From the NCBI GenBank assembly GCA_900552475.1, contig USAC01000014.1, forward strand, positions 1-32,050: a stretch of DNA of 32,050 bases, in the 5' to 3' direction. A program made the position numbers and the translations under genes. The notes beneath the pieces were generated by a model. The model worked only from the letters and a program-made list of their open reading frames with translations. It was not told where the DNA came from and made no database searches. Below, piece by piece: positions 1 to 8,155 of the stretch. Positions within the stretch are counted from its first letter, which is position 1. Each line of letters begins with the position of its first letter. The stretch is from an uncultured Eubacteriales bacterium (GTDB lineage Bacteria; Bacillota; Clostridia; Oscillospirales; Oscillospiraceae).

Positions 1-614
1 GCCCACGCTTGCCGCCAATGCTCCAAGGTTTCAGGACTGCCCCAATCGGTGGTCGGCACAGCGTTGAACACATAGTTGCCAGCCTCATCTCGGATGCGCT
101 CACCATGCTCATCCAGCACATATTCCCGCCGCTGCTTGTTGCCCCATCTGCCGTGTTCGTCCAAAGGGCGAATGGGACACATGACATGAAAGTGCGGATT
201 GGAAATGCCGCCGTTCTCTTTGTCTGGCGAGTGAACGGCAAAGTCCGCCACCATGCCCCGACTCACAAAGTTCTCCAATAAAAATTGCCTTGCCAGAGCG
301 ATGTTCTCCTGCATGGAAAACTCGTTCTGCAAGGCAATGTCAAAGCTGTACGCAAGCTGCGCTTTCTTTCCACGCTCGGCTTTTTCAACGGCGTTCCAGA
401 GCGTTTCCCGGTCTGCGTACTCTGGCGGGGCGTGGGGCGGCAGCAGAATTTCCGAACAGATCACGCCGCCCTTGCGGGTGTAATCGCTGTCCTCGCCGTA
501 ATACTCGCTGTGCAGCTTTTCCCCAGCACGGTAGGCAGCAGACGCCACGGCGGACTGTCCCGCGCTGCGCTTGATCTGGGTTACATGAAAATGAAATAGT
601 GCGATACTCAACAC
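1..614 (-). CDS. mobA: MobA/MobL-family relaxase, N-terminal part (cut by window start)
   Basis: This is the conjugative relaxase that nicks the transfer origin and pilots the single strand during mobilization. The minus-strand frame is open from the start codon to the window edge, about 204 codons. It begins with a beta strand ending in HFHVTQI and carries the metal-binding PHFHV motif near residue 141, followed by MCPIRPLDEHGRWG, all typical of the MobA/MobL (MOBQ) family. The start is GTG at 614 or TTG at 611; both overlap the stop of the preceding DUF3847 gene, so the two are translationally coupled. The C-terminal part lies outside the window. An origin-like site sits about 600 bases upstream. 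The family call is firm; completeness cannot be judged. Confidence 0.9.
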   Translation of the reverse strand, partial: MLSIALFHFHVTQIKRSAGQSAVASAAYRAGEKLHSEYYGEDSDYTRKGGVICSEILLPPHAPPEYADRETLWNAVEKAERGKKAQLAYSFDIALQNEFSMQENIALARQFLLENFVSRGMVADFAVHSPDKENGGISNPHFHVMCPIRPLDEHGRWGNKQRREYVLDEHGERIRDEAGNYVFNAVPTTDWGSPETLEHWRQAW

Positions 615-925
615 CTCTTTTCCTGTTCTGCCCGGTTGTGTTCGTTAACCGCTTCCATGAGCAGACCTTTGACCTCCGGCAGGGCAAGAGCTTTTTCGGC
701 AAAGGCATAAAACTCGGTTTCGGTCAGAGCTTTTGCCAGCGGTGCGACACTCTCGATCGCCGCGCCACGAGTGATAAGCCGGTGTGCCCGCTTGCGCCGA
801 TCTCCCTTTTCGTAGTAAGCGGCGCGGTTTTCCAGACGCTGCTTCTTGTGCTGTTCCTGTGCAAGCTGCTGCTCAATTTTATCTTTCTCGGCATTCAGCT
901 CGGCAAGGGTCTTCTGTTTTGACAT
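608..925 (-). CDS. DUF3847-family protein
   Basis: A 105-residue, highly charged protein predicted to be largely helical. The N-terminal half is coiled-coil-like with many Glu, Gln and Lys residues, followed by a basic patch (GDRRKRAHRLITRGAAIES). This is the pattern of DUF3847 proteins, which are usually encoded directly upstream of MobA/MobL relaxases on Clostridia mobile elements. Their role is not established; an accessory role at the transfer origin is an inference from position. The ATG at 925 has a strong GGAGG site 8-9 bases upstream. The stop overlaps the relaxase start by a few bases, so the pair forms one translation unit. Confidence 0.85.
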   Translation of the reverse strand: MSKQKTLAELNAEKDKIEQQLAQEQHKKQRLENRAAYYEKGDRRKRAHRLITRGAAIESVAPLAKALTETEFYAFAEKALALPEVKGLLMEAVNEHNRAEQEKRC

Positions 926-960
926 GGTTGACCTCCTTCGATTTGATGGGATAAATGAAT

Positions 961-995
961 AGAAAAAGACCGCCTACATTTTCGGTAGACGGTCT
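961..995 (-). terminator. Hairpin with T-run in the leader of the mob genes
   Basis: Inverted arms at 967-977 and 985-995 (AGACCGCCTAC / GTAGACGGTCT, one mismatch) around a 7-base loop. Read on the minus strand the hairpin is followed directly by TTTTTC, the form of an intrinsic terminator. It lies only about 40 bases before the DUF3847 start, with no room for a full promoter between. It should therefore either insulate the mob genes from the helicase transcript or act as an attenuator in their leader. Confidence 0.65.
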
Positions 996-1130
996 GGTTA
1001 GAGATATGGGATTTTCAGACTTTGCGGCGGGAATTGTCTGCGTCAGCAGATTGTTTCCGCTGCAAAGTGGGCAGGGATAGACGCGCAAGCGGCGCAAGGG
1101 GTGCAGCCTCTTGTTCGGAACGAAGTGACG

Positions 1131-1163
1131 CAAAACAGCCCGGACTTCAATCGTCCGGGCTGT
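1131..1163 (-). terminator. Perfect 11-bp hairpin followed by TTTT
   Basis: Arms ACAGCCCGGAC (1135-1145) and GTCCGGGCTGT (1153-1163) are perfectly complementary around a 7-base loop. On the minus strand the stem is followed by TTTTGCG. It is either a weak terminator for the helicase gene or part of the structured transfer-origin region. Confidence 0.5.
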
Positions 1164-1175
1164 CTGCCTCGCAGA

Positions 1176-1218
1176 GCGCACATACTCCCGTCAGGAGAGT
1201 ATAGAAGTGCGCCCTTTG
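1176..1218 (+). other. Putative origin of transfer (oriT), MOBQ/IncQ type
   Basis: An inverted repeat ATACTC (1182-1187) / GAGTAT (1197-1202) is followed two bases later by AAGTGCGCCCT (1205-1215). This order, repeat then a core close to the RSF1010/pSC101 nic consensus TAAGTGCG/CCCT, is how MOBQ relaxase origins are built. By analogy the nick would fall between 1211 and 1212. An outer arm pair GCGCAC (1176-1181) / GTGCGC (1207-1212) places the nic core in a larger cruciform. It lies upstream of the MobA/MobL gene, as expected. The similarity to the consensus is from memory of that family; nicking is inferred. Confidence 0.72.
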
Positions 1219-1225
1219 TTCCAAA
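1198..1225 (-). promoter_or_regulatory. Possible mob promoter overlapping oriT
   Basis: On the minus strand TTTGGA (1220-1225) is 16 bases upstream of TATACT (1198-1203). The -10 lies inside the oriT inverted repeat, so relaxase binding could repress its own operon, as is known for IncQ mob genes. The -35 match is moderate. Confidence 0.42.
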
Positions 1226-1237
1226 GGGATTTTTGAC

Positions 1238-4200
1238 TTAATCAGCAATGTGCAAAATGCGTCTCACATATTCCTCATTGCCCAAAAAGTATTGCTCGAT
1301 TAACTCCCAGCGCTCATCGTCATTCATGTCGGCAGAAAAGAATGCCGTGAGAAGTCGCTCGTTATTACGATGATGTTCTTGAATGCTTTGCAGCACACCA
1401 TTGGTATATTTTCCGCTTGTTGCCAGCCGCTCAAGTTTTTCAGGATCGTTAATACGAATAAATACTTCTGCTTTTTCTCCGCCTCGGATTTCATAGGTTG
1501 CCAGCCCAAGCAATTCCATAAAACGCAGCAATGGCATGATCTCAATTTGCTTATTTTGAACCAACGGGTAAAATCGGAAGAACGAATTATCTTCTGTATT
1601 AACCTCGCACTGCCCAATTTGGTGAATAAAGAAGTTGGGAAGTCGCGCGTATGCGGCACTGCTGACAAAATATCCTGTCTCGTCCGCTCCGGGCATTTTC
1701 CTACTACGAAGAACCCGGACACGGCTTCGACTCTGGCTGTATGCTGCATCCTCATTTACGCTTTCGGTGAATATGTCAAGCAGCATGCCTGCTTTGTCAT
1801 GAGGAATCACTTTTTCACCAAGCATTTCAGCAAGTTCTGCTTCAAACTGCTTTTGAGAAAACTGCTTTATCTCGCCGTTTTTATACTTCTCAAATATTTG
1901 CGTAATTGCAGTAATAACAGTCTCTACGCGCTGTGATACGGCAACATAGTCATCAGAGTAACGTATCTCTACTCTGACGCGCGGTGCAACAGTATAGTTT
2001 TTTCCACTCACGGAAATTCCCCGCTCAAAAAATTCCTTTTTGAACATGCCGAATGAGCGGTCTGGGTAACAATTTTCCCAAATCCCCGCCATATCTACAA
2101 GGAAGGTTTTTCCAGAACTGTATACTGTCATATCGGATGCACGGCTCTGATTCTTTGTAGGAACAGTGCGAGGTGCAATGCCTTGCTGGAATGTGCAGTA
2201 TGATCCAAATAACTTCAAAAACTCATTTTCTATCTCGTGTGGAACATTGACATAGTTTTTTGAAAGCATTGCTTTGGGACGTACAATTAAAACGGGGAAT
2301 GTGTATTTGTTGCTCAAGTCTTTTGAAAGAAGCAACAAGCCTGATTTTGTCCGATTTTCGACATCTTTTTCCTTAAAAAGGTACTCGAACGTTTCCGCCG
2401 AAATCAACAGATTCCGCCTTTTCTTTGCTCGTTGAATTGCACATATCTTTTTCAGCATTTCGCGTAGCTGATACTGCCGCATTTCAGAAATTCCATTTAA
2501 GGATCGAACATATCGAAGATCACTGGGAAAGTAGTCAATATGAGCTACACCTTGAATCTCGGTATTGCGGGCGGCTCTTCCGATTTCCTGAACATAATCA
2601 GATAGTGTGCCGGTCGGGGCAAAGTGAATAACGTGTTTAATATCGCCAACATCGATACCCATGCCGAAGGCTTTGGTGCAGAACAGCCCCATAGCCGTTC
2701 CCGCCTTATAGTCTCGCTCCACCATCTTGCGTTCCGCCGAAGGTATTTGCCCGTGGTATCTCCGAATCTTCACATGGTCTGCGGCATTAACCAGATTATA
2801 AATCTGATCGACTTGACTCCGGTAGGGAAAATAAGTAAGTACCTTCTCGCCTCTGGCAATATATTCACACATTCTCTTCAACGTCAAATCCAGTTTGGCA
2901 TTTTCGATTCGTCCCTCAACTTCAGCGGGGTTATGGCGTTGAATATCGAAAGAAATATTGCTTCGCTTTACATTCCCGAGATGGATAATAGTCTTTCCCA
3001 AACCGAGTTCGTGAATTGTATCATTTACAACATCGTCATCACCAGAATATACAGCCGTGGCTGTCAGACACAGTACAGGGAACGATAAGCCATCACGAGC
3101 CGTTTGTTTCAAGAAATCGCCAAGGAACCAATAATCTGAGCGAAAATCGCGTCCCCAACTTGTGACAGTATGGGCTTCGTCAATGACAACCATACCTACT
3201 TGCCGACCGCCCAAAAACGATTGCAAATGAGTTGTCAATAACAGCTCAGGAGCAAGGTATAGCAAGGACTTTTTTCCTGCATGTATCTGGTCAATAACAT
3301 CACTACGTTCCTCTATGCTCATGCTTGAGTTGATGCAGGCAGCAATAGAAATTCCTCGTTCACGTTGCAGTTGGTCAACCTGATCGTTCATAAGAGCTAT
3401 CAGCGGGGATACGACAATCGTAACAAGATTGTACTTTTCGGCAAGATAGATCGCAGGAATCTGGAAAAGAATCGACTTTCCAGAACCAGTCGGTGCAGTT
3501 ATAAATATATTGCTGAATATATCTCCAGCTTGGGCAGCTTCACACTGATCTACGATTTCAGCGATAATTTGCCCCTGGGTTATTATTTCTGTTTCCTGTG
3601 ATCGGTCAGGATCTTTGTAAAAGAGTAATGGTCGAAATTGAGCCGCATTGCCCCAGTACTTTTGAAGCACATGAACAAATTGGCTATCATTATACTCTAT
3701 TTTTTCTTGATACAACTCAAGCTCATCGAGAAATACTTCCAGATTAAGCAGATTTGCCGCACTAAAAATTGCGCTGGTTCGAGCAGAAAGGCTATCTCCA
3801 CTTTGTAAGAAAAGCGCAGATGAAAGTACACCATTTGTCATATTAAGACAGTACTCCCAATCTTCTATGCTACCAACTTCAATATGCTTGATGTCATCTG
3901 TAAGCGGTTCTTTCTCTACCACACAGCCTTGCCAAAATGGAATGATTTCAATGCGCTCGTCATCGAGAGTAGCAGGCAAGAGTAACGCTTTTCCCTCCTT
4001 CAGCAGCTTGACATCTCCGTACGTTTGGACGAGTTGGACCAAGGGACTCCCAGCAGGAGGTTCATGCTCGGTCTGCCAATAATCAAAAAGCTTTTCAGCA
4101 TAACTGTATGGGAAATAGCAGGGAACCCACGGTGAAAGGATATTATTTTCTATGACTACAATATTATCGATCTTCATACGGGGAAGGAGTTGTCTAATCG

Positions 4201-4471
4201 CCAAAAGCTCCTCATAAAAACCCACCAGCGGTTTTGTTGCGCTTTTGATAGATGCTGCAAGATCGAGCCATCTATCATCTATTGCTTCCAAATCAAGGAA
4301 CCCATCGTGCAACAGAGAGGCATCATCTAACAATGAATTGGGATGTGTAATCAAAAACCGAATCTGTTCCAATCCAAATCCTTTGAAGAATATCAAAGTA
4401 TGCCCCGTGAACTCGGAAATCAGTTCTTCAACGCGATTAGAAAAATACTGTCCGATGGTTGAAGTAGACAT
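1238..4471 (-). CDS. RecQ-like superfamily 2 helicase with large N- and C-terminal extensions
   Basis: A 1077-residue ATP-dependent helicase. The motor occupies roughly residues 300-640: Walker A APTGSGKS (326-333), DEAH (431-434), LTATA (469-473), FGMGID (602-607) and the RecQ-like motif VI QEIGRAARN (628-636). About 300 residues precede the motor and about 430 follow it; neither end resembles a domain I can name. After motif VI, where RecQ proteins carry a four-Cys zinc site, the sequence has no Cys cluster, so the zinc domain appears absent. The ATG at 4471 follows GAGAGGG at good spacing. It has its own promoter and operator-like repeats and is far larger than housekeeping RecQ (about 600 residues). 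As cargo next to Gabija it may be a defence helicase; that is inference. Confidence 0.85.
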   Translation of the reverse strand: MSTSTIGQYFSNRVEELISEFTGHTLIFFKGFGLEQIRFLITHPNSLLDDASLLHDGFLDLEAIDDRWLDLAASIKSATKPLVGFYEELLAIRQLLPRMKIDNIVVIENNILSPWVPCYFPYSYAEKLFDYWQTEHEPPAGSPLVQLVQTYGDVKLLKEGKALLLPATLDDERIEIIPFWQGCVVEKEPLTDDIKHIEVGSIEDWEYCLNMTNGVLSSALFLQSGDSLSARTSAIFSAANLLNLEVFLDELELYQEKIEYNDSQFVHVLQKYWGNAAQFRPLLFYKDPDRSQETEIITQGQIIAEIVDQCEAAQAGDIFSNIFITAPTGSGKSILFQIPAIYLAEKYNLVTIVVSPLIALMNDQVDQLQRERGISIAACINSSMSIEERSDVIDQIHAGKKSLLYLAPELLLTTHLQSFLGGRQVGMVVIDEAHTVTSWGRDFRSDYWFLGDFLKQTARDGLSFPVLCLTATAVYSGDDDVVNDTIHELGLGKTIIHLGNVKRSNISFDIQRHNPAEVEGRIENAKLDLTLKRMCEYIARGEKVLTYFPYRSQVDQIYNLVNAADHVKIRRYHGQIPSAERKMVERDYKAGTAMGLFCTKAFGMGIDVGDIKHVIHFAPTGTLSDYVQEIGRAARNTEIQGVAHIDYFPSDLRYVRSLNGISEMRQYQLREMLKKICAIQRAKKRRNLLISAETFEYLFKEKDVENRTKSGLLLLSKDLSNKYTFPVLIVRPKAMLSKNYVNVPHEIENEFLKLFGSYCTFQQGIAPRTVPTKNQSRASDMTVYSSGKTFLVDMAGIWENCYPDRSFGMFKKEFFERGISVSGKNYTVAPRVRVEIRYSDDYVAVSQRVETVITAITQIFEKYKNGEIKQFSQKQFEAELAEMLGEKVIPHDKAGMLLDIFTESVNEDAAYSQSRSRVRVLRSRKMPGADETGYFVSSAAYARLPNFFIHQIGQCEVNTEDNSFFRFYPLVQNKQIEIMPLLRFMELLGLATYEIRGGEKAEVFIRINDPEKLERLATSGKYTNGVLQSIQEHHRNNERLLTAFFSADMNDDERWELIEQYFLGNEEYVRRILHIAD

Positions 4472-4492
4472 TGTGATGCCCTCTCTTTCTAT

Positions 4493-4519
4493 CCATGCTA
4501 AATTTCAGACTTAGCATGG
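4493..4519. promoter_or_regulatory. Perfect 9-bp inverted repeat, candidate operator
   Basis: CCATGCTAA (4493-4501) and TTAGCATGG (4511-4519) are exact inverted copies separated by 9 bases. The repeat lies just downstream of the predicted helicase transcription start and about 20 bases before its start codon region. No T-run follows on either strand, so it suits a dimeric repressor site better than a terminator. Confidence 0.55.
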
Positions 4520-4536
4520 GGCAATTTAATGCTTTA

Positions 4537-4565
4537 ATTATATCGCAAATTCGCCTAATTTGCAA
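4537..4565 (-). promoter_or_regulatory. Sigma-A promoter of the RecQ-like helicase, with overlapping inverted repeat
   Basis: Minus strand: -35 TTGCAA (4560-4565), 17-base spacer, -10 TATAAT (4537-4542). A second inverted repeat GCAAATT (4545-4551) / AATTTGC (4557-4563) with a 5-base centre overlaps the -35 and spacer, a classic position for repression. Confidence 0.75.
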
Positions 4566-4802
4566 TTATTGCTGGTCGTATTTTCGTCTTTTCTGCCATA
4601 CAATGTCGTACCCCAGCGCGTCTGCCAGCTCTACCGCCTCGCCGTAGCGAAGCGAGCCACGTTTGAGCTTGCCGGAGAGGTTTGGGACGCTGCGGCTCCA
4701 GCCGTACTCGTCGGAGAGGTAGTCCACCACCTCGGTCATGGTCATGCCGGTGCGGACGATGTAGGACTTGATCTCGTTGCGATAGGTTTCAGATTTTCTC
4801 AT
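4566..4802 (-). CDS. Small HTH-like protein (DUF6471-like)
   Basis: A 78-residue basic protein. It reads like a compact XRE-type helix-turn-helix: MTMTEVVDYLSDEYG, then SVPNLSGKLKRGSLRY as likely recognition region, then VELADALGYDIVWQKRR. It resembles the small DUF6471-type proteins common on Clostridia mobile elements. A GGAGG site lies 11 bases before ATG 4802 and 5 bases before an in-frame TTG at 4808, so two extra residues are possible. Its stop abuts the -35 box of the helicase promoter, and it is transcribed toward that gene. It is a plausible regulator of the inverted repeats there; this is inferred from position only. Confidence 0.7.
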   Translation of the reverse strand: MRKSETYRNEIKSYIVRTGMTMTEVVDYLSDEYGWSRSVPNLSGKLKRGSLRYGEAVELADALGYDIVWQKRRKYDQQ

Positions 4803-4808
4803 ATTCAA

Positions 4809-5404
4809 ACTTTCCTCCTGTTTTTTTGGCGCGTTCTATGGTAAAATGGATTTGTCAAATCGTGACACCCGTTCGCCATAGGGCGCTGGTTTTTAATACA
4901 CGGCTTTTCGCTGGAAATGCCGCCGATGATACGTTGGTCACAGGCGGCACCTTCCGCTTTTGCCGTTTGGTGTGTCTTTGCGTGAAACGGCGAAACATCA
5001 TTCTGAATGGCAAACGCCGTTCGCTGCTGAATAGCACTCTGTTCCGTGCAGATAACCGCACAGAGCAGAAAACTATTTCGCCGTTTTCACTTGCTTTGAT
5101 TTTTACATTCGATTTTGCCGCTCTTTCCGAACGTCGTTCCTGCCCGGAGGATCGCTCCCGGCGTTTCGTCCCCGTTGGTACGCTCACGCTTTCGCGGTCA
5201 TGGCGGTTACTTCGCCGGGGGACATATCCCGTTCGGACGGTCATGCAATTTTCAAGGTTCAGGTGCGATTGCAAGACCATTTTAGCGAAAAATATAGCCC
5301 TCTCCCGTATATCCAAGAGGTCGGAAAACGCGCCGAAAATCGCAGATTTCCACGCTTATGGACAAGACCGGAAAAGGGCAGAAATTTGAAGGGAGGACGT
5401 CGCT
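4809..5404. other. About 600-base intergenic region, structured, no convincing gene
   Basis: This region separates the leftward HTH-like gene from the rightward XRE gene. Frames are open on both strands, 4826-5389 plus and 4855-5316 minus, but their translations are mostly Arg/Ser-rich, lack a recognisable domain and lie opposite each other. It contains several inverted repeats: GCCGCC/GGCGGC around 4919-4948, AACGGCG/CGCCGTT around 4987-5022, and CTCTGT/ACAGAG near 5038-5066. A regulatory leader of the mobile element is more likely than a protein. The minus frame is the better of the two if one is real. Confidence 0.45.
5269..5298 (+). promoter_or_regulatory. Possible promoter of the XRE-gajA-gajB operon
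   Basis: TTGCAA (5269-5274), 18-base spacer, TATAGC (5293-5298), about 105 bases upstream of the XRE start. The -10 matches four of six consensus positions and no better candidate was seen closer to the gene. Confidence 0.4.
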
Positions 5405-6241
5405 ATGCAGCCAAAACTCACCATTCAGGAACGGCTCAAAGACCTGCGCGTAGAGCGCAGCTTGACGCTGGAACAGCTTTCTGCGGAAACAGGCATTTCA
5501 AAGTCCGCGCTGGGAAAATACGAAGCCGACGATTTCAAGGACATCAGCCCGTTCAGCATGGTGGAGCTGGCGAAGTTCTACGGGGTGTCCACCGATTACT
5601 TGCTGGGGCTGACAGAACAAAAAAATCACCCAAACACAGAGCTGGACGCTCTGCATTTGGGTGATGATGCAATCGAAGTATTGAGAACGGGCAAGTTCAA
5701 TCACCGACTGCTGTCGGAGCTGATCTGCCACAAGGATTTCCAGCGGTTTATGCTGGACGCCGAAATTTACGTTGACCGGATCGCAGATATGCGGGTCAAC
5801 GACATGAACGCCGTTCTGGAAGCCGTCCGACAAATGGCGTTGATGAAAAACGGCGGCAACGAAAATGATCTGCACCTGCGGACGCTGGAAGTCGCGCAGA
5901 TCAGAGAGGATGAGTATTTCGGAAGCTTGATTGCAGATGATCTGAAAGGTATCCTCCGTGACATTCGGAATGAACATCGTCTCGACACTATGACTGCGGA
6001 CGAAACATCCCTTGCAGCAACCGTGCAGGAACAGCTACAAGAAGCGATGAACTTTGAGGGCAGCTCTGAGGAAAAGAAAATCCGCGCATACCTTGCAACC
6101 ATCGGGCTCGACTACGATGCGCTCACAAAGGAAGAATTTGTTTCACTGATTGGGATTCTAAAAAAGTCCAAGTATATGAAAAATCCTATCAGTCAGCGTG
6201 GAAAAGGAGCATACTGTCAAAAACGGAAAAAGAAGAGATAA
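5405..6241 (+). CDS. XRE-family transcriptional regulator
   Basis: A 278-residue cytoplasmic DNA-binding protein. Residues about 6-70 form a Cro/CI-type HTH: IQERLKDLRVERSLTLEQL, then TGISKSALGKYE, then MVELAKFYGVSTDYLLGL. The remaining ~200 residues are a helical region without a domain I can name, ending in a very basic tail (KRKKKR). The start ATG has GGGAGG 8 bases upstream. It is 21 bases upstream of gajA on the same strand, so the three genes are probably one transcript. Regulators of this type are common housekeeping genes of Clostridia mobile elements. It may control the element, the Gabija genes, or both. Confidence 0.88.
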   Translation: MQPKLTIQERLKDLRVERSLTLEQLSAETGISKSALGKYEADDFKDISPFSMVELAKFYGVSTDYLLGLTEQKNHPNTELDALHLGDDAIEVLRTGKFNHRLLSELICHKDFQRFMLDAEIYVDRIADMRVNDMNAVLEAVRQMALMKNGGNENDLHLRTLEVAQIREDEYFGSLIADDLKGILRDIRNEHRLDTMTADETSLAATVQEQLQEAMNFEGSSEEKKIRAYLATIGLDYDALTKEEFVSLIGILKKSKYMKNPISQRGKGAYCQKRKKKR

Positions 6242-6262
6242 TATATACGGGAGGCAATCTAT

Positions 6263-8155
6263 ATGTATCTACAGGAGCTAAGAATTTCCAACTTCCGTTG
6301 TTTTAGTGACCCGCAGACTATTGAATTTTCCAAAGGAATTAATGTATTGGTCGGAGAAAATGATTCGGGTAAATCGGCAATCATAGATGCTATTCGTATT
6401 GTCATGGGAACAACTGACCAAGGATGGTATCGTATCGAACCAACGGATTTCAATGCAGAAAGAAAAGATGTTGAGATAGCTATCACATTAAAATTTTCTG
6501 ACTTATCCAAGGCCGAGCAAGCTTCTTTCTTGGAATGCCTAACTTGCGAGACTGTAGGTGGCAAAGATATTCCATGTCTCTACATAAATTGGAAATGTAA
6601 GTATTTGCCGAGTTTTACGCCACCGCGAACCTCTATCAGGGTTACAACCGGTATAAATGGAGACGGCCCGTCGCTGTCTGCTGAGGCTCGGGAACTCCTG
6701 CGGGTAACATACCTACGTCCTTTGAGAGACTCATATTCTAACATGCAGGCTGGTCGAAACTCACGCCTTTCGCAAATTATACAGGGCATTCCAAATATAG
6801 ATGACGGAATTACCGAATATGCAGCGGGGGTAGAAACGGATCAACTATCAATTTCTGGCATTGCGAGTTTATCAAACTTTCTCCTTGAAAACCATCCAAA
6901 ACTAAAAAAGGCAAATGAAGATATCGGAACAATTATGAGTTCCAAAATGTTGCTAAAAGGTGACGCCATTGTTACCGCATTTGGTGTAGCTGGAACAGAG
7001 GCATCAGATAGCAAACGACTCATATCGCTACTTGAAAAGCTCGATTTATCAGCTCATAGCAATGGGCAATGTGGAAAAATCGGACTTGGTACAAGCAATA
7101 TTTTAAGTATGGCATGTGAATTACTGCTGAATCGGAGTATGGAAAGTACATTCCTCCTGATTGAGGAACCGGAGGCTCATGTACATGCGCAACGCCAATT
7201 GCGCTTGATACAATCCCTCCAAACCGAGGCAGCTACCAGTGGTGTCAATCAGCAAATTATCATTACTACACATTCCCCACTGATGGCATCTGTAATTAGT
7301 TTGGAACATATTTCTATAGTCAAATCAGCAAAAGTCTTCTCTTTAAGGTACGGGAAGACAAGGCTTTCCAAAGATGATTACGTTTTTTTGGAACGCTATC
7401 TTGATGCTACAAAAGCCAATTTATTCTTCGCTAAAGCGATTATGATGGTAGAAGGGCCATCCGAAGAATTTTTGATTCCTACAATTTCCAAAATAATCGG
7501 GAAGGATTTTACCGAATATGGCGTTTCGGTAGTAAATGTACGTGGAACTGGATTGCGAAGATTTGCAAAAATTCTTCAAAGAGCTGATGCTGGCGAGACT
7601 CTGGATATACGGGTTTCCTGTATGACAGATCGAGACGTTATGCCGAACTGCGCACCTGCAATTTGTATTGACCAGCGATATTCTGACATTGCACTTTGGC
7701 CAGAAAAGGAAAAACGAAATTGGAAGGCAGAATGTGATTTTATTTCGCAAAATGAACGAGATTTATATTTGGAAAGGATACTTGAGCGTGCTAATGGGCA
7801 GCGGGTAAAAACATTTGTTGCCAATCACTGGACCTTTGAGTACGATCTTGCATACGCTGGGCTTGCTGATGAGTTGATCGAAGCGATTGTTGCTGTTCGC
7901 TATGAATCCAAAAATCGCGAGCAAAGGATAAAGGATATACAAAAGAAGTGTGAAGAGTTTCCAGATAACGAAAGCAAATCGGCATATCTATACAGCTTTT
8001 TCTCGTTAAAGGGAACCTCAAAGGCTGAGGTTGCCCAACATCTCTCGTTTATCCTTGAAACCAAATATGCATCTGATCCAAAAGCGTTATGTGAGAGGTT
8101 ACCACCCTACATCAGAGATGCAATTAACTATGTCACCGAACAGGAGGATGCGTAG
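6263..8155 (+). CDS. gajA: GajA-like OLD-family ATPase/TOPRIM endonuclease (Gabija)
   Basis: The 630-residue nuclease subunit of a Gabija anti-phage system, which is known to act as a nucleotide-sensing DNA nuclease. The ATPase half has Walker A GENDSGKS (31-38), a signature-like GLGTSNI before residue 290, and Walker B LLIEEPEAH (298-306). The TOPRIM half follows with VEGPSEE (Glu397) and the acidic pair TDRD (Asp456, Asp458), so the metal-binding residues look intact. The length is a little above the reference GajA (about 580). GGGAGG lies 8 bases before the ATG. The stop overlaps the gajB start by one base, which gives tight coupling. The gene is AT-richer than the chromosome to its right, in line with horizontal transfer. 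Confidence 0.9.
   Translation: MYLQELRISNFRCFSDPQTIEFSKGINVLVGENDSGKSAIIDAIRIVMGTTDQGWYRIEPTDFNAERKDVEIAITLKFSDLSKAEQASFLECLTCETVGGKDIPCLYINWKCKYLPSFTPPRTSIRVTTGINGDGPSLSAEARELLRVTYLRPLRDSYSNMQAGRNSRLSQIIQGIPNIDDGITEYAAGVETDQLSISGIASLSNFLLENHPKLKKANEDIGTIMSSKMLLKGDAIVTAFGVAGTEASDSKRLISLLEKLDLSAHSNGQCGKIGLGTSNILSMACELLLNRSMESTFLLIEEPEAHVHAQRQLRLIQSLQTEAATSGVNQQIIITTHSPLMASVISLEHISIVKSAKVFSLRYGKTRLSKDDYVFLERYLDATKANLFFAKAIMMVEGPSEEFLIPTISKIIGKDFTEYGVSVVNVRGTGLRRFAKILQRADAGETLDIRVSCMTDRDVMPNCAPAICIDQRYSDIALWPEKEKRNWKAECDFISQNERDLYLERILERANGQRVKTFVANHWTFEYDLAYAGLADELIEAIVAVRYESKNREQRIKDIQKKCEEFPDNESKSAYLYSFFSLKGTSKAEVAQHLSFILETKYASDPKALCERLPPYIRDAINYVTEQEDA

Noticed and set aside
879..1181. A 100-codon minus-strand frame over the oriT region
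   Set aside because: It reads through two hairpins and overlaps the DUF3847 start in another frame; it has no ribosome binding site or recognisable domain.
1206..1234. The CCCTTTG/CAAAGGG hairpin followed by ATTTTTG as a plus-strand terminator
   Set aside because: No plus-strand gene ends here; the hairpin overlaps the nic-like core, so it is better read as part of the oriT region.
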